Positions 9,261 to 19,432 of a stretch of DNA of 64,000 nucleotides are shown piece by piece. The notes beneath the pieces were generated by a model. The model was not told where the DNA came from, searched no databases, and saw only the letters and a program-made list of their open reading frames with translations. The position numbers were made by a program, and so were the translations under genes. Source of the stretch: Loktanella fryxellensis (lineage in GTDB: Bacteria; Pseudomonadota; Alphaproteobacteria; Rhodobacterales; Rhodobacteraceae); the NCBI RefSeq assembly GCF_900110065.1, contig NZ_FOCI01000001.1, positions 248,001 through 312,000 on the forward strand, written 5' to 3'. The stretch's first letter is position 1. Every line of letters begins with the position of its first letter.

Positions 9261-10595
9261 CTAATCGGTGCCCTTCGGCGGGTCCGTGTCGCGGCGTGTC
9301 CCGGCGGTCGGACCGCTGCCGTCCGGTCCCGTCCCCGGACCCTCCTGCGCCACGCCCTGCACCACGTCCTGCACCACGTCCTGGGCCATGCGCGCGGCGA
9401 CGCCCGTCGTCGTCAGCGGCAGGCTGGCAAAGCTGGTCTGGTCGGATGCGATATCGGCCCGGCTGCGCCGCGTCATGCGCCAGATGCCATAGACGGCCAC
9501 CGCCAGCATCAGCACGGCGATGAACACCCAATAGCCGCGCGGCCCCATGCCATCCAGCATGTAACCCAGCGTGATCGGCCCCAGAATGGCACCCACGCCG
9601 TTGACGAACAGCAGCGCCCCAGACGCCGCCGCCATGTCCTCCTTCTCCAGATAATCGTTGGTATAGGCGATCAGCAGCGCATAAAGCGGGTTCGACGTGC
9701 CGCCCACGATGGCCCCCGACAGCAGCGCCAACCCATAGGACGCCGGGAACAGCCCCGCCACGATGCTGCCCGCCCCGCCCACCAGTGCGACGATGATGAT
9801 GACGATACGCCGGTCAAGCCGGTCCGATACCCAGCCGATGGGAAACTGCGCCACCAGTGCCGCCATGTAGATCGCCGACACGAACAGCGAGATTTGCCCG
9901 ACGCTGAACCCCGCCCGCGCGCCGTAGACCGCCGACATCCCGAACTGCGCGGAAAAAACGCCGCCCAGCAGGAACATGCCGACGGCCGCCAGCGGCGACG
10001 TGCGGATCAGCCGCGTCACTTTCATCGGCTGGATGCGTCCGAACGCGGGCACCGGCTTGATCGACAGCAGGATCGGCGCGAAGGCCATCGACACGAGGAT
10101 CGACGGCACGATGAACAGCACGAAGCCGCCCACGTCGCCGCGCGTGATGATCCACTGCGCGGTGACGATGCCCGCCATCTGCACGATCATGTAGATCGAC
10201 AGCGCCTGCCCCCGCGTCTCGTTGCTGGATGCGTCGTTCAGCCAGCTTTCCGCGGTGATGTAGACCCCGCAGAAGCAGAACCCGATCACCACGCGGCCCA
10301 GCGTCCATGCGATGGGATCGGTCAGCACCGGATACATGATCAGCACGGCCGAGATCGTGGACCCCAGCGCCGCGAAGACACGGACGTGCCCGACGCGGCG
10401 GATCATCTCGGGCGCCATCTTGGACGCGAACAGGAAGCCTGCGAAATAGCCCGACATGACGATGGACAGCTCCAGCGTCGAGAATCCTTCCAGCTCTCCG
10501 CGCAGGCCCAGCAGGGTGCCCTGCAGGCCGTTGCCGATCATCAGCATGAACATGCCAAGGAACAGCGCCCAGCTGCCGCCCAGCACCTGCCTCAT
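9261..10595 (-). CDS. MFS transporter
   Basis: A 444-residue inner-membrane permease with about 12 predicted membrane segments. The loop [13 protein letters not shown] after the sixth or seventh helix is a variant of the MFS motif A (GxxxDRxGRR), and the N-terminal half runs [26 protein letters not shown]-like hydrophobic stretches. The family resembles YcaD-type permeases; the substrate is unknown. The C-terminal cytoplasmic tail of about 70 residues is rich in Gly, Pro and Thr and has a short [11 protein letters not shown] repeat. The start ATG overlaps the queA stop by four bases, so it is co-translated with queA. Confidence 0.88.
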   Translation of the reverse strand: MRQVLGGSWALFLGMFMLMIGNGLQGTLLGLRGELEGFSTLELSIVMSGYFAGFLFASKMAPEMIRRVGHVRVFAALGSTISAVLIMYPVLTDPIAWTLGRVVIGFCFCGVYITAESWLNDASSNETRGQALSIYMIVQMAGIVTAQWIITRGDVGGFVLFIVPSILVSMAFAPILLSIKPVPAFGRIQPMKVTRLIRTSPLAAVGMFLLGGVFSAQFGMSAVYGARAGFSVGQISLFVSAIYMAALVAQFPIGWVSDRLDRRIVIIIVALVGGAGSIVAGLFPASYGLALLSGAIVGGTSNPLYALLIAYTNDYLEKEDMAAASGALLFVNGVGAILGPITLGYMLDGMGPRGYWVFIAVLMLAVAVYGIWRMTRRSRADIASDQTSFASLPLTTTGVAARMAQDVVQDVVQGVAQEGPGTGPDGSGPTAGTRRDTDPPKGTD

Positions 10596-11653
10596 GACGC
10601 GTCGCGGTGCGGCAGCAGAAGGGAGGCGTCGCCGTAGGAGAAGAAGCGATACCGTTCCGCGATGGCGTGGTCATAGACGGCGCGGATGCGGTCCTGCCCC
10701 ATCAGCGCCGAGACGAGCATCATCAGCGTCGACTTCGGCAGATGGAAGTTCGTCATCAGCGCGTCCGCCACGCGGAACCGGAATCCCGGCGTGATGAAGA
10801 TGTCGGTCGGCCCTTCCCACGCGGCGATGGTGCCAGAGCGCGCCGCCGTCTCGATCAGGCGCAGGGCGGTGGTGCCGACGGGGATGATGCGGCCACCGGC
10901 GGCCTTGGTCGCCGCAATCTCGGCGGCCGCCTGCGGCGTGACCTGCCCCCATTCGCTGTGCATCTTGTGCTGCGTGACATCATCGACCTTGACCGGCAGG
11001 AAGGTGCCCGCGCCGACATGCAGCGTGACGTGGGTGAAGGTCACACCGCTGCCGGCCAGCGCGGCCAGCAGGTCCGCGTCGAAGTGCAACGACGCGGTGG
11101 GTGCCGCGACCGCCCCCGGCGTCCGAGCCCACGCGGTCTGGTAATCGTCGCGGTCCGCATCGTCGGCAGGCCGGAGTGCGGCGATGTAGGGTGGCAGCGG
11201 CATCGCACCCACCTGCGCGAGGGCCGCATCGAACGCATCCCCGGTCAGATCGAACGCCAGCTCCGCCTGCCCGTCCGCACGCCCCACGACCCGCGCGCTC
11301 AAGGCATCGCCGAACACGATCTCCTCGCCGTCGCGGACCTTCTTCAACGGCTTGACCAGCGCCATCCAGTGACCCGCCGGTGTCGGTTCCAGCAGCGTGA
11401 CCTCGATCCGGGCCACGGTGTCGCCCGCCTCGCCGCTGCGGTGGCGCACACCGTCAAGGCGCGCGGGGATCACCTTGGTGTCGTTCAGCACCAGCCGGTC
11501 GCCCGGGCGCAGCCACAGACCCAGATCGGCGACAGTGGCATCCGTCAGCGTGTCGGGCGTCGCCACCAGCAGCCGTGCGGCGGTGCGGGGCCGTGCGGGG
11601 CGGGTGGCGATCAGGCCATCCGGCAGGTCGAAGTCGAAATCGGACAGCTTCAT
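10592..11653 (-). CDS. queA: S-adenosylmethionine:tRNA ribosyltransferase-isomerase
   Basis: A 353-residue enzyme of queuosine synthesis that transfers the ribosyl part of SAM to 7-aminomethyl-7-deazaguanine in tRNA. The N-terminus [20 protein letters not shown], the segment [35 protein letters not shown] and the C-terminal [19 protein letters not shown] are hallmark QueA blocks; length is typical. It lies 17 bp after the AsmA-like gene and overlaps the MFS gene, so the three form a minus-strand transcription unit. No other queuosine gene is in the window. Confidence 0.96.
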   Translation of the reverse strand: MKLSDFDFDLPDGLIATRPARPRTAARLLVATPDTLTDATVADLGLWLRPGDRLVLNDTKVIPARLDGVRHRSGEAGDTVARIEVTLLEPTPAGHWMALVKPLKKVRDGEEIVFGDALSARVVGRADGQAELAFDLTGDAFDAALAQVGAMPLPPYIAALRPADDADRDDYQTAWARTPGAVAAPTASLHFDADLLAALAGSGVTFTHVTLHVGAGTFLPVKVDDVTQHKMHSEWGQVTPQAAAEIAATKAAGGRIIPVGTTALRLIETAARSGTIAAWEGPTDIFITPGFRFRVADALMTNFHLPKSTLMMLVSALMGQDRIRAVYDHAIAERYRFFSYGDASLLLPHRDAS

Positions 11654-11670
11654 GGCAGCCTCGTCGTGGT

Positions 11671-14600
11671 TCAGTTGGCCAACACCGGCGGCGGGCGGCG
11701 GAAGATATCCCGGAACAGGCCCGGCGTCAGGACCGAGAAGGGGTTGACCCCGACCTGCGGTGCGGCTGGCGTGCCGCCCAGGGTGAAGTTGATCCCGATC
11801 AGCCCCTCGCCGGGGCGGGTCAGGACGCTGCCGATCGCGTTCACGAAGTAGAACGGCGACACGACCCCCTGCAGGTCGAACGTCCGGCTGGCCAGCGTGT
11901 AGAGGCCATCCACCGAAATGCCAAGGCCCGGCCCCACGGCGCTCGCCTGCGTCACCACGATCCGGTCCGGCGTCAGGCGGAACTGCGCGTCCACCGTGTC
12001 GAACGCCAACCCCTGCCCGTCCAGCTGTTGCAACAACCCGATCACGCTGATCGCATCCAGCAGCGCCGCGATGGCCGGCACGTCGCGCACCCGCAACTGC
12101 CGCACCGCCACCGTCCCGTCGAAGCTGCCCGCGTCAGGCGCGGGCCTCAGGGTCAGGTCCAGCGTACCGCCGGTGGCACCGGGCAGAAAGTTTCCGGCCC
12201 GCAGGACCGCGCCCGCATCGTCGGCCACCACGCGCACGGCGCTGCGGCCATTCACGGGCGACACCGCGCCGCGCACCGGTGCGGCCCCATTGAACAGGCC
12301 CTGAAAATCGCCTGCGAAGCCGCCGGTGGTATCGAACGCCCCCTTGAACTGGGTCAGGCGCAGATCGCCTGCGATGCGCAACTCGTCCAGCTGCACGCTG
12401 ATCGGGATGCCCGCGCCGCCACCGCCCCCGGCCCCGCCCAGATCGGCACGGCTCAGATCGAAGGTGCCGCCGCGCACGATTACCCCCACGCCCTGCCCCG
12501 GCCCGCGCCCCTGCAAGGTCACCGGCCCCGCGAACCAGTCGCCCACGGTCACGCTGTCGAACGTCGCGGCCGCCAGCCCGCCACCCGCTGCCAGATCGAC
12601 GCGACCGCTGGCCGCCAGTCCCGGCGCGCGCAGGCGCAGCCGGTCCACGACCGGGCGCGGGCCAAGGCTGCCCGACACCTCCAGCGCGCCGGTGGCCCCC
12701 CGCCCCTTGGCATAGCCGATGGCGGGCACGGACAGGCCAAGCCCGCCCAGATCGCTGGTCAGCGAAAATGTGGGCGGCGCACCGCGCGGCAGGGTCACGG
12801 TCAGATCGCCGCCGCCCGCCCCCGACACGGTGCCGGGTGGCAGGGCGATGCCGAACGTGTCCAGCGCCTCTGGCGTCAGGGCGACGCGGCCCGTGACCTG
12901 CGGCGGGGCCGCACCGGGGCGGAACCCCTGGGTGAAGGTGCCGGTGACCGGCACGCCGTCCAGCGTGGCATCGCCGCCGACCGACAGCCCTTCGCGGTCC
13001 ACGGTCACCGCCAGATCGCTACCCGCCAGCGTGCGGCCCGCCACCAGCGTCTCGGACCGCAGGCGGGTCAGCTGCGCGGTGGCGGAAAAGTCCACGTCGT
13101 CCGGCGTCATTCGCTGTTTCAGCGGCAGCACGACGCGCGCACTGACCGCCGCGCGTCCGTCCGCCAGCGTCACGGGCAGGTTCGCGCGGCGGAGATAGCC
13201 GAAGGGCGGCTGATCCAGCAGCGACAGGGTGGCCGTGATACTGCCCGTGGTCGCCAGATCCAGTTCCAGCGGCGCATTGCGCATCGTCACGTCGGGGATC
13301 TGCAGCACCGACCCCGCCACGTCCAGCGCCCCGCCCTGCGGGGCGATCACCTGCCCCGCGTCCAGACGCAGCGCGAAGGCGCCGTCGGCCAGCGTGGCAT
13401 AACCCGCGCCATCGGTGATGAGGGGCAGGTTGCGCAGATACCGCACCGTCGCCGCCTCATAGGCGAAGCCCGCGGCGATGCGGGCGGGCTGACCGGGGCG
13501 CAGCCGCCAGCCCGCCGTCACGGCGCTCAGATCGCCGGCCAGCAGGTTGTTGGCGAACCATGCCCGCGTGCCCGGCCGCAGCCGTTCCGGCCACAGGCGC
13601 AGCAAACCGGCGGGGGTCAGCGCGGGACTGGTCAGATCCACGCCCGCATCCCAGCCGTCCGGCGTGGCGGTCAGATGCCCCTTGGCCGCCAGACGCAGCG
13701 CCGGGTCGGTCAACGTCACCTGCCCCACGTCCAGACGGAACGGATCCAGCGTCAACCGCAGGTCGATGTCCGCCTGTTCCAGCGTCAGCGGTTCCGGATA
13801 GAGGTCGCCGGGCGACAGCGCCACATCGGTCAGCCGGAACTGCCCGACCAGCGCGGTCGGCAAACCTCGCACGAAATCCTGCGCAATGGCCTGACCCTGC
13901 GCTACCACACCCCCGGCGGGCGCGCGGATCGCCACGCGCCGGAACGTCAGCCGCTGCCCCACGGGGTCATAGCGCAGGGCCGCATCCACAGCGTCGAACG
14001 GCAGCGGCGGCGTGCCCGCCTGCGGCTGCACCGCCCCCGCGCCGATCTGCAGGGTCACATCCAGAGGACCCAGCCGGCCATCCGCATCCAGACCCGTGGC
14101 CAGCGTCGCCGACAGCGGCGCGTCGAGAGCGTCCAGAAACCAAAGTGCCGCCGACTGGCTGGCCAGATCGCGCGCCGGCGCATCGTTCACGCGCACCCGC
14201 AATTGCGCCGCCTGAGTGGCGCGGTCCGTCGTCAGCGACAGACCCAGCCGCGTCGCCCCGTCGTCGCCCATGACGCGCAACTGCGCCTCTGCCGTCACCG
14301 CAGCCCGCGTCAGGGCAAGCGTGAACGCCCCGTCGCCGGTGGTCCAGACCCGCCCTGCGAGGTCGTCGCGAAACGTCAGGTCCAGCCCCGCCAGCGATAC
14401 CCTCTCCAGCGCGGACAGGGCAGTGCGGTCGCGCAACCCGTTCAACTGCGCCACCAGACCGCCCAGCCCCTCGGCCAGCAGCGCGCCGCCGCCGGTCTCC
14501 GGCAGATCGAAGGCCAGCCTGATCCGCCCCTGCACGTCCCGCGTCAGCGCGATGGCGCTGCCACGCAATGCGACCTCCTGCACAAGGGCCGACTGGTCGA

Positions 14601-14982
14601 ACAGCAGGCCGCGCGGACTGATCGTCGCATCCACCTCCGCCACGCGGGCCAGCGGCGCACCATCCGCGTCGCGCAGCAGCGTGTCGGACAGCCTGATGCG
14701 CGGGTGCAGGTCTGCCCCGATCCGCAGCGTGATTTCGCCAAAACTGACCCGACCGCCACCCAGCATGGCGCTGGCGCGGCTGGCGACCTCGCGCGTCATC
14801 CAGCCCGGGGCGGTGATGTCGCGGTCGAACAGGGCGACGAGGACGATCAGCGCAAAGATCAGCGGCATGCTGAGCAGAGCCGCCAACACGCGCGCCACCT
14901 GCCACGTGGGACCCCTTGGCGCGCCCCTGCGGCGGCGGGTGCGGGCGGGCCGTGCGGCAGGCGCTGGGTCAGTCTCGGTCAT
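11671..14982 (-). CDS. AsmA/YhdP-like large envelope protein
   Basis: About 1103 residues. An Arg-rich cytoplasmic start ([14 protein letters not shown]) is followed by one membrane helix ([20 protein letters not shown], about residues 30-52); the rest is periplasmic. The body is a long series of beta-strand repeats typical of AsmA/YhdP/TamB-type bridging proteins, starting [20 protein letters not shown] and ending with the AsmA-like C-terminal block [27 protein letters not shown]. Such proteins are linked to phospholipid transport to the outer membrane; that role is known for the family and inferred here. The ATG at 14982 is chosen over an upstream in-frame start because the family N-terminus begins there. 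It is divergent from bcp and heads the queA unit. Confidence 0.85.
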   Translation of the reverse strand: MTETDPAPAARPARTRRRRGAPRGPTWQVARVLAALLSMPLIFALIVLVALFDRDITAPGWMTREVASRASAMLGGGRVSFGEITLRIGADLHPRIRLSDTLLRDADGAPLARVAEVDATISPRGLLFDQSALVQEVALRGSAIALTRDVQGRIRLAFDLPETGGGALLAEGLGGLVAQLNGLRDRTALSALERVSLAGLDLTFRDDLAGRVWTTGDGAFTLALTRAAVTAEAQLRVMGDDGATRLGLSLTTDRATQAAQLRVRVNDAPARDLASQSAALWFLDALDAPLSATLATGLDADGRLGPLDVTLQIGAGAVQPQAGTPPLPFDAVDAALRYDPVGQRLTFRRVAIRAPAGGVVAQGQAIAQDFVRGLPTALVGQFRLTDVALSPGDLYPEPLTLEQADIDLRLTLDPFRLDVGQVTLTDPALRLAAKGHLTATPDGWDAGVDLTSPALTPAGLLRLWPERLRPGTRAWFANNLLAGDLSAVTAGWRLRPGQPARIAAGFAYEAATVRYLRNLPLITDGAGYATLADGAFALRLDAGQVIAPQGGALDVAGSVLQIPDVTMRNAPLELDLATTGSITATLSLLDQPPFGYLRRANLPVTLADGRAAVSARVVLPLKQRMTPDDVDFSATAQLTRLRSETLVAGRTLAGSDLAVTVDREGLSVGGDATLDGVPVTGTFTQGFRPGAAPPQVTGRVALTPEALDTFGIALPPGTVSGAGGGDLTVTLPRGAPPTFSLTSDLGGLGLSVPAIGYAKGRGATGALEVSGSLGPRPVVDRLRLRAPGLAASGRVDLAAGGGLAAATFDSVTVGDWFAGPVTLQGRGPGQGVGVIVRGGTFDLSRADLGGAGGGGGAGIPISVQLDELRIAGDLRLTQFKGAFDTTGGFAGDFQGLFNGAAPVRGAVSPVNGRSAVRVVADDAGAVLRAGNFLPGATGGTLDLTLRPAPDAGSFDGTVAVRQLRVRDVPAIAALLDAISVIGLLQQLDGQGLAFDTVDAQFRLTPDRIVVTQASAVGPGLGISVDGLYTLASRTFDLQGVVSPFYFVNAIGSVLTRPGEGLIGINFTLGGTPAAPQVGVNPFSVLTPGLFRDIFRRPPPVLAN

Positions 14983-15074
14983 GCACGGCCCTTGCCTGTC
15001 GGATGCGATCATGACCTGTTGCGGGCACGAACGAAACCGCTGTTTCAGCCACACCCCCAGACCGGAGGATCACC

Positions 15075-15557
15075 ATGCCGTCAGACGCCGCCCCCACCCT
15101 GCAGCCCGGCGATGCCGCCCCCGACTTTGCCCTGCCCCGCGATGGCGGCGGCACCGTCAGCCTTGGCGATCATGCGGGTCGCAAGGTCGTGCTCTACTTC
15201 TATCCCAAGGACGACACCCCCGGCTGCACGATCGAGGCGCTGGATTTCACCGCCGCCGCCGCCGACTTCGACGCGGCAGGCGCAGTCGTTCTGGGCGTGT
15301 CCAAGGATACCGTCGCCAAGCACGACAAGTTCACCGCCAAGCACACGCTGGGCATCGCCCTGTTGTCGGATGCGGAGGGCGACGTGTGCGAACGCTATGG
15401 CGTCTGGGGTGAAAAGCAGATGTACGGCAAGACGTACCACGGGATCGAGCGGACGACCGTGCTGATCGGACCCGATGGCCGGATCCAGCGCATCTGGCGC
15501 AAGGTCAAGGTGCCGGGCCACGTGGCCGAGGTGCTGGAGGCCGTCCGCGCAGGCTGA
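15075..15557 (+). CDS. bcp: thioredoxin-dependent peroxiredoxin (BCP family)
   Basis: A 160-residue peroxidase that reduces hydrogen peroxide and organic peroxides. The peroxidatic cysteine is Cys51 in YPKDDTPGCTIEALDF, and FALPRDGGG, VSKDTVAKHDKF and the C-terminal TVLIGPDGRIQRIW are typical blocks. The usual resolving cysteine five residues later is Leu56 here; the only other cysteine is Cys105 (GDVCERYG). The enzyme therefore works as a 1-Cys or atypical 2-Cys type. The start ATG at 15075 has GGAGG ahead of it. It is divergent from the AsmA-like gene, with 92 bp for both promoters. Confidence 0.93.
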   Translation: MPSDAAPTLQPGDAAPDFALPRDGGGTVSLGDHAGRKVVLYFYPKDDTPGCTIEALDFTAAAADFDAAGAVVLGVSKDTVAKHDKFTAKHTLGIALLSDAEGDVCERYGVWGEKQMYGKTYHGIERTTVLIGPDGRIQRIWRKVKVPGHVAEVLEAVRAG

Positions 15558-16123
15558 CGCGCGGCCGCGGCATGTCAGCCGTGCGGCGGGGGACGAAACC
15601 GGGCCCGCCGCCGCTGAGGCACCGTCAGCATGCATGCGGCGGCGCGGCACCCACTTTCGTGCAGTCATGCGGGCAGGTGTCCGATTCGCCTGCCGTTGCA
15701 AACGGATGCAGGCGGGCCGCGGCGAAGGCCCGTTGAACGGCGGTCGGCACGCGTGACCGGGCGCGGTGCCGCCTGACCGATGGGACAGCCCGCTACGGCG
15801 GGTGCCGTCCCGATCCGGCGGCATGGCAACAGCCCTTGTTTTCATTGCGCGCCGCCGATGTGCCAGCGATCTGGGCGCAGCATCCGGTGTGGCGCGTGTA
15901 TGCCAACGGTTGGCCGGTCGCAGGGGATCAGGTGCCCCCGCCGTGTGGAATCAGCAGACCGACCTCGGCATGATCCCGCCCAAACCCCGTCGATATCTCC
16001 ACAATTTTTCAAAATCGTTGCACCGCTGCGTCAGGCTGGCTAGACGACAGCAAGCGTGCGGCGAGACAAAAGGGTGTGGGACCCTGCCAAACGCAACCGG
16101 GACGGACATCAGGGGCACCATCT
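15558..16123. other. 566-bp gap between bcp and M23 peptidase
   Basis: No gene is convincing here. A 7-bp hairpin (15552-15558 with 15574-15580) overlaps the bcp stop, and a 30-nt imperfect hairpin (15782-15811, two 5-bp stems) lies mid-gap. The last 110 bp hold a possible promoter for the peptidase gene. Several frames are open for 80-130 codons, but they lack ribosome sites and recognisable domains. A small RNA cannot be excluded. Confidence 0.4.
16018..16046 (+). promoter_or_regulatory. candidate promoter of M23-bactofilin operon
   Basis: TTGCAC (16018-16023), a 17-bp spacer and TAGACG (16041-16046) give a sigma70-like arrangement about 78 bp before the peptidase start. The -35 is good, the -10 is weak, so this is tentative. 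Confidence 0.3.
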
Positions 16124-17434
16124 GTGACATCACGACTGACGCTGGCCATACACACGCGCCTTGAAAAACGATTCCCCGAAAAGCGCCTCTTCATCCGCTC
16201 CGACATGGAAACCCGCTTTATCCGCCTGCGGCCGTCGCATCAGCTGCTCGGGTGGACCGCCGCCACCGCCGTCGTCGGCTGGACCATCATCTCCAGCGCA
16301 ATCCTGATGATGGACAGCATCGGTGCCGGGAACTTCCGCGCACAGGCGCAACGCGACCAGATGATCTACGAGGCCCGCCTGAACGCCCTGTCAGCGGAAC
16401 GCGACGCCCGCGCCGCCGAGGCGATCGCAGCCCAGAACCGCTTCAGCGCCGCGCTGGCACAGATTTCGACCATGCAGACGAACCTGCTGACCACCGAGGA
16501 TCAGCGCCGCGAGCTGGAGACGGGCCTTGAGGTCGTGCAGGCGACGCTGCGCGACACCATGCAGGACCGCAAGATCGCGGAAACCGAACTGGCCGCATTG
16601 ACCACCGACGCCGACGACGGCGCCATGCCCGCCGGGCAGAGTGCCGTGCAGGACGGCACCGTCGACCTGCTGGCGACGGCCCTGGCCGAAACTGCGGCGG
16701 AACGCGACCAGATCGCACAGGACGCGCAATTCGCGCTGGACCATGCGACGGAAACCGAAAACGAACTGCGCCAGATCCAAGACCGCAACGACGACATCTT
16801 CCGCCAGCTCGAAGATGCGATCACCGTGTCGGTCGAACCGCTGGAAAAGATGTTCCGCGACGCGGGCATGGACCCCGACAACATGGTCAGCCAGGTGCGC
16901 CGCGGCTATTCCGGCACCGGCGGGCCGCTGACGCCGCTGTCGTTCTCCTCGATGGGGGGCGGACCCGACCCGGACACGGCCCGCGCCAACGGCATCCTGA
17001 ACAAGCTGGACGAGATCAACCTGTACCGGATCGCCGCCGATGCAGCACCCTTCGACATGCCGATCAAGGCCAACTTCCGCTTCTCCTCGGGGTTCGGATC
17101 GCGCTGGGGCCGCATGCACGAAGGTACCGACTTCTCCGCCCCCATCGGCACACCGGTCTATGCACCTGCCGACGGCGTGGTCATCTACTCCGGCTGGCTG
17201 TCCAGCTATGGCCGCCTGATCAAGATCCAGCACGAGTTCGGGATCGAAACGCGCTACGGTCACCTCAACGCTCTCAACGTGAATGTGGGCGATAGGGTAT
17301 CGCGCGGCGACCATATCGGTGATACGGGAAACTCCGGACGCTCGACCGGACCGCACCTGCACTATGAAGTCCGGGTCGGTGGAAAAGCTGTCAATCCGAT
17401 GATTTACATACAGGCGGGACAAGATGTTTTCTAA
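16124..17434 (+). CDS. M23 family metallopeptidase (LytM-type, bactofilin-linked)
   Basis: About 436 residues. A short basic N-terminus leads into a membrane helix (LLGWTAATAVVGWTIISSAILM), then a long charged coiled-coil region and a C-terminal LytM peptidase domain. The zinc ligands are in HEGTDFSAPIG and TGPHLHYEVRVGG, with YGHLN between, so the enzyme should be active against peptidoglycan crosslinks. The GTG at 16124 is chosen because AGGGG lies nine bases ahead and the family begins at this point. The bactofilin gene overlaps its 3' end; the same pairing (BacA with LmdC-like peptidase) is described in other alphaproteobacteria, where it shapes the cell wall locally. Confidence 0.9.
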   Translation: MTSRLTLAIHTRLEKRFPEKRLFIRSDMETRFIRLRPSHQLLGWTAATAVVGWTIISSAILMMDSIGAGNFRAQAQRDQMIYEARLNALSAERDARAAEAIAAQNRFSAALAQISTMQTNLLTTEDQRRELETGLEVVQATLRDTMQDRKIAETELAALTTDADDGAMPAGQSAVQDGTVDLLATALAETAAERDQIAQDAQFALDHATETENELRQIQDRNDDIFRQLEDAITVSVEPLEKMFRDAGMDPDNMVSQVRRGYSGTGGPLTPLSFSSMGGGPDPDTARANGILNKLDEINLYRIAADAAPFDMPIKANFRFSSGFGSRWGRMHEGTDFSAPIGTPVYAPADGVVIYSGWLSSYGRLIKIQHEFGIETRYGHLNALNVNVGDRVSRGDHIGDTGNSGRSTGPHLHYEVRVGGKAVNPMIYIQAGQDVF

Positions 17435-17936
17435 ATCCAAGATCAACGAACCCGGCCCCAAGGCCACCGAACCGACACAGGCGCCCGCCCCCATGTCTAC
17501 CCCCGTGACGGGCGGCGACTACAAGCCGACGACGCCCAAAGCCAAGCCGCCTGCGTCGATCCTGTCCGCCGACCTGCTGGTGACGGGCAACATGAAGACG
17601 ACGGGCGACATCCAGATCGAAGGCCAGGTCGACGGCGACATCCGCGCCCACCTGCTGACCATCGGCGAAGGCGCCACCGTCAAGGGCGAGGTGATGGCCG
17701 ACGACGTGGTGATCCACGGTCGCATCATCGGTCGCGTGCGTGGCCTGAAGGTGCGCCTGACCTCGACCGCGCGCGTCGAAGGCGACATCATCCACAAGAC
17801 GATCGCCATCGAATCGGGCGCCCACTTCGAAGGCTCCGTGCAGCGTCAGGACGATCCGTTGTCCGCATCCGGCGGTCGCGCCAAGATGCCGACCAGCAGC
17901 GGCGTGACCCCCGGCACCGAGACACCCAAGAGCTAA
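17424..17936 (+). CDS. bactofilin (polymer-forming cytoskeletal protein)
   Basis: A 170-residue protein with a disordered, Pro/Thr-rich N-terminus (about 45 residues), a central right-handed beta-helix of the bactofilin (DUF583) type and a short disordered tail. The repeating glycine pattern DIQIEGQVDGDIRAHLL, VKGEVMADDVVIHGRIIG, ARVEGDIIHKTIAIESGA is the core of the family. It polymerises without nucleotides into membrane-associated filaments. The ATG at 17424 lies inside the end of the M23 gene (11-bp overlap), so the two are co-translated and probably act together on wall growth. A hairpin terminator follows 25 bp after the stop. Confidence 0.93.
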   Translation: MFSKSKINEPGPKATEPTQAPAPMSTPVTGGDYKPTTPKAKPPASILSADLLVTGNMKTTGDIQIEGQVDGDIRAHLLTIGEGATVKGEVMADDVVIHGRIIGRVRGLKVRLTSTARVEGDIIHKTIAIESGAHFEGSVQRQDDPLSASGGRAKMPTSSGVTPGTETPKS

Positions 17937-17960
17937 GGTTGCACGAGCCGCAACCCAGTC

Positions 17961-17993
17961 AACGGGCCCCGTCCGATGGGACGCGGCCCGTTT
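17961..17993 (+). terminator. intrinsic terminator after bactofilin
   Basis: A 14-bp stem with one mismatch (17961-17974 with 17979-17992), a GATG loop and TTT immediately after. It closes the M23-bactofilin operon and argues that the following MFS gene starts downstream of it. Confidence 0.6.
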
Positions 17994-17995
17994 GC

Positions 17996-19426
17996 GTGCA
18001 GGCGTTCTGCACGGACCGGCAGCGCCCGCTGGTGCTGGTGGCGGCCGTGCTCGCCTCCTCGATGGGGTTCATCGACGGCACCGTGGTCAGCATCGCCATC
18101 CCCGCCATCCGCGCGTCGCTCGGCGCTAGCCTCGATCAGGCGGCGTGGATCAACAACGCCTATATGGTCACGCTGTCGGCGCTGATCCTGACCGGTGGCG
18201 CATTCGGCGACCGGTTCGGTCTGGCCAAGATATTCAGCCTTGGCGTGACGCTGTTCCTGCTGACCTCGCTGGCCTGCGCGCTGGCCCCCACGCCTGATCT
18301 GCTCATCGTGGCACGCCTTGCGCAGGGCGCCGGTGCGGCACTGATGATCCCCGGCGCGCTGGCCATGATATCGCGCGCCTATCCACCCGAGATCCGGGGC
18401 CGCGCCATCGGGATCTGGGCCGCCGCATCCGGCCTGACCACGGCGGCAGGTCCCATCGTGGGCGGTCTGCTGCTGTCGTCGGGCGACGCCGAGGCGTGGC
18501 GGTGGATCTTCGGCATCAACCTGCCGCTGGGGCTGATCGCGCTGGTGATGATCCGCCGCGCCGTCAGCCACGACACCCGCCGTCACGGCGATCCCATCGA
18601 CGTGGTGGGGGCGCTGCTGGGTGTCACCGGGCTGGGCCTGCTGGCGTGGATGCTGACGCATCTGGAAGCGGCGTCCAACGATCTGCGCATCACGCTGGCC
18701 ACGGGCGTGGGTGGCGTCGTGGTGCTGACACTGTTCCTGCTGCACGAATGGCGCACGCCGCATGCGATGATGCCGCTGCGCCTGTTCGCCAGTGCCACGT
18801 TTTCGGCCGCCAACCTCGCGACGTTCCTGTTGTATTTCGGGATGTCGGCGATCCTGTTCTTTCTGCCCATGCTGACCGTCGCCGGTTGGGGCATGAGCGA
18901 GTTCCAGACCATCTTCGCCTTTGCGCCCCTGTCGGGATTCATCGCGCTGCTGTCCACACGTTTCGGCCGGTTGGCCGACCGGCGCGGCTCCGGCCCGGTC
19001 GTCGCCGTGGGGGCTGCGGTCGTCACGCTGGGTTACGTCGTGCTGGCACTGGTCGTGGGATCGTCGCAGAACTTCTGGCTGGGCGTACTGCCGGCCATGT
19101 CCATCGTCGGCTTCGGCATGAGCATGGTGGTGGCGCCTTTGTCCACCGCCGTGATGGTCGCGGCGGGCGACGGACAGGCCGGTATCGCATCGGGCGTGAA
19201 CAATGCCATCAGCCGCATCGGCGGCCTGATCGCCGTCGCCGCGATGAGCTCGCTTGCGACCATCGCCTATACGCGGGCGGGCGGCACCGCGACGTTCGGT
19301 GAACGCGCAGCAGGCACGGCACATGTGCTGGCAATGGGCGACGCCTTCGCCCTCGTGGCGTGGGTGGCTGCTGGACTGGCCGCCGTGGCGGCCATCGCTG
19401 CGGCGCTGGGGATTAGGCGACCCTGA
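17996..19426 (+). CDS. DHA2-family MFS drug-efflux transporter
   Basis: About 476 residues with 14 predicted membrane segments, the EmrB/QacA (DHA2) layout. Helix 1 carries ASSMGFIDGTVVSIAIPAIR, a variant of the acidic DHA2 helix-1 motif. GGAFGDRFGLAKIF is motif A, and RLAQGAGAALMIPGALAMI is motif B/C-like. It would export a toxic compound using the proton gradient; the substrate is unknown. The start is uncertain. A TTG at 17939 is in frame but precedes the bactofilin terminator and lacks a properly spaced ribosome site, so the GTG at 17996 is preferred. It converges on prfB with only 6 bp between. Confidence 0.85.
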   Translation: MQAFCTDRQRPLVLVAAVLASSMGFIDGTVVSIAIPAIRASLGASLDQAAWINNAYMVTLSALILTGGAFGDRFGLAKIFSLGVTLFLLTSLACALAPTPDLLIVARLAQGAGAALMIPGALAMISRAYPPEIRGRAIGIWAAASGLTTAAGPIVGGLLLSSGDAEAWRWIFGINLPLGLIALVMIRRAVSHDTRRHGDPIDVVGALLGVTGLGLLAWMLTHLEAASNDLRITLATGVGGVVVLTLFLLHEWRTPHAMMPLRLFASATFSAANLATFLLYFGMSAILFFLPMLTVAGWGMSEFQTIFAFAPLSGFIALLSTRFGRLADRRGSGPVVAVGAAVVTLGYVVLALVVGSSQNFWLGVLPAMSIVGFGMSMVVAPLSTAVMVAAGDGQAGIASGVNNAISRIGGLIAVAAMSSLATIAYTRAGGTATFGERAAGTAHVLAMGDAFALVAWVAAGLAAVAAIAAALGIRRP

Positions 19427-19432
19427 CGGGCC

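Noticed and set aside
11575-15465. A plus-strand frame open for 1296 codons
   Set aside because: It lies opposite the AsmA/YhdP-like gene and is rich in Arg, Gln and His without any domain; it is the mirror of high-GC third positions. Similar mirror frames opposite uvrA (3423-5297) and lpdA (7736-9523) were rejected for the same reason.
15766-16164. Open frames of 80-130 codons in the bcp-M23 gap
   Set aside because: No ribosome site, no recognisable domain, and the composition is like non-coding GC-rich DNA.
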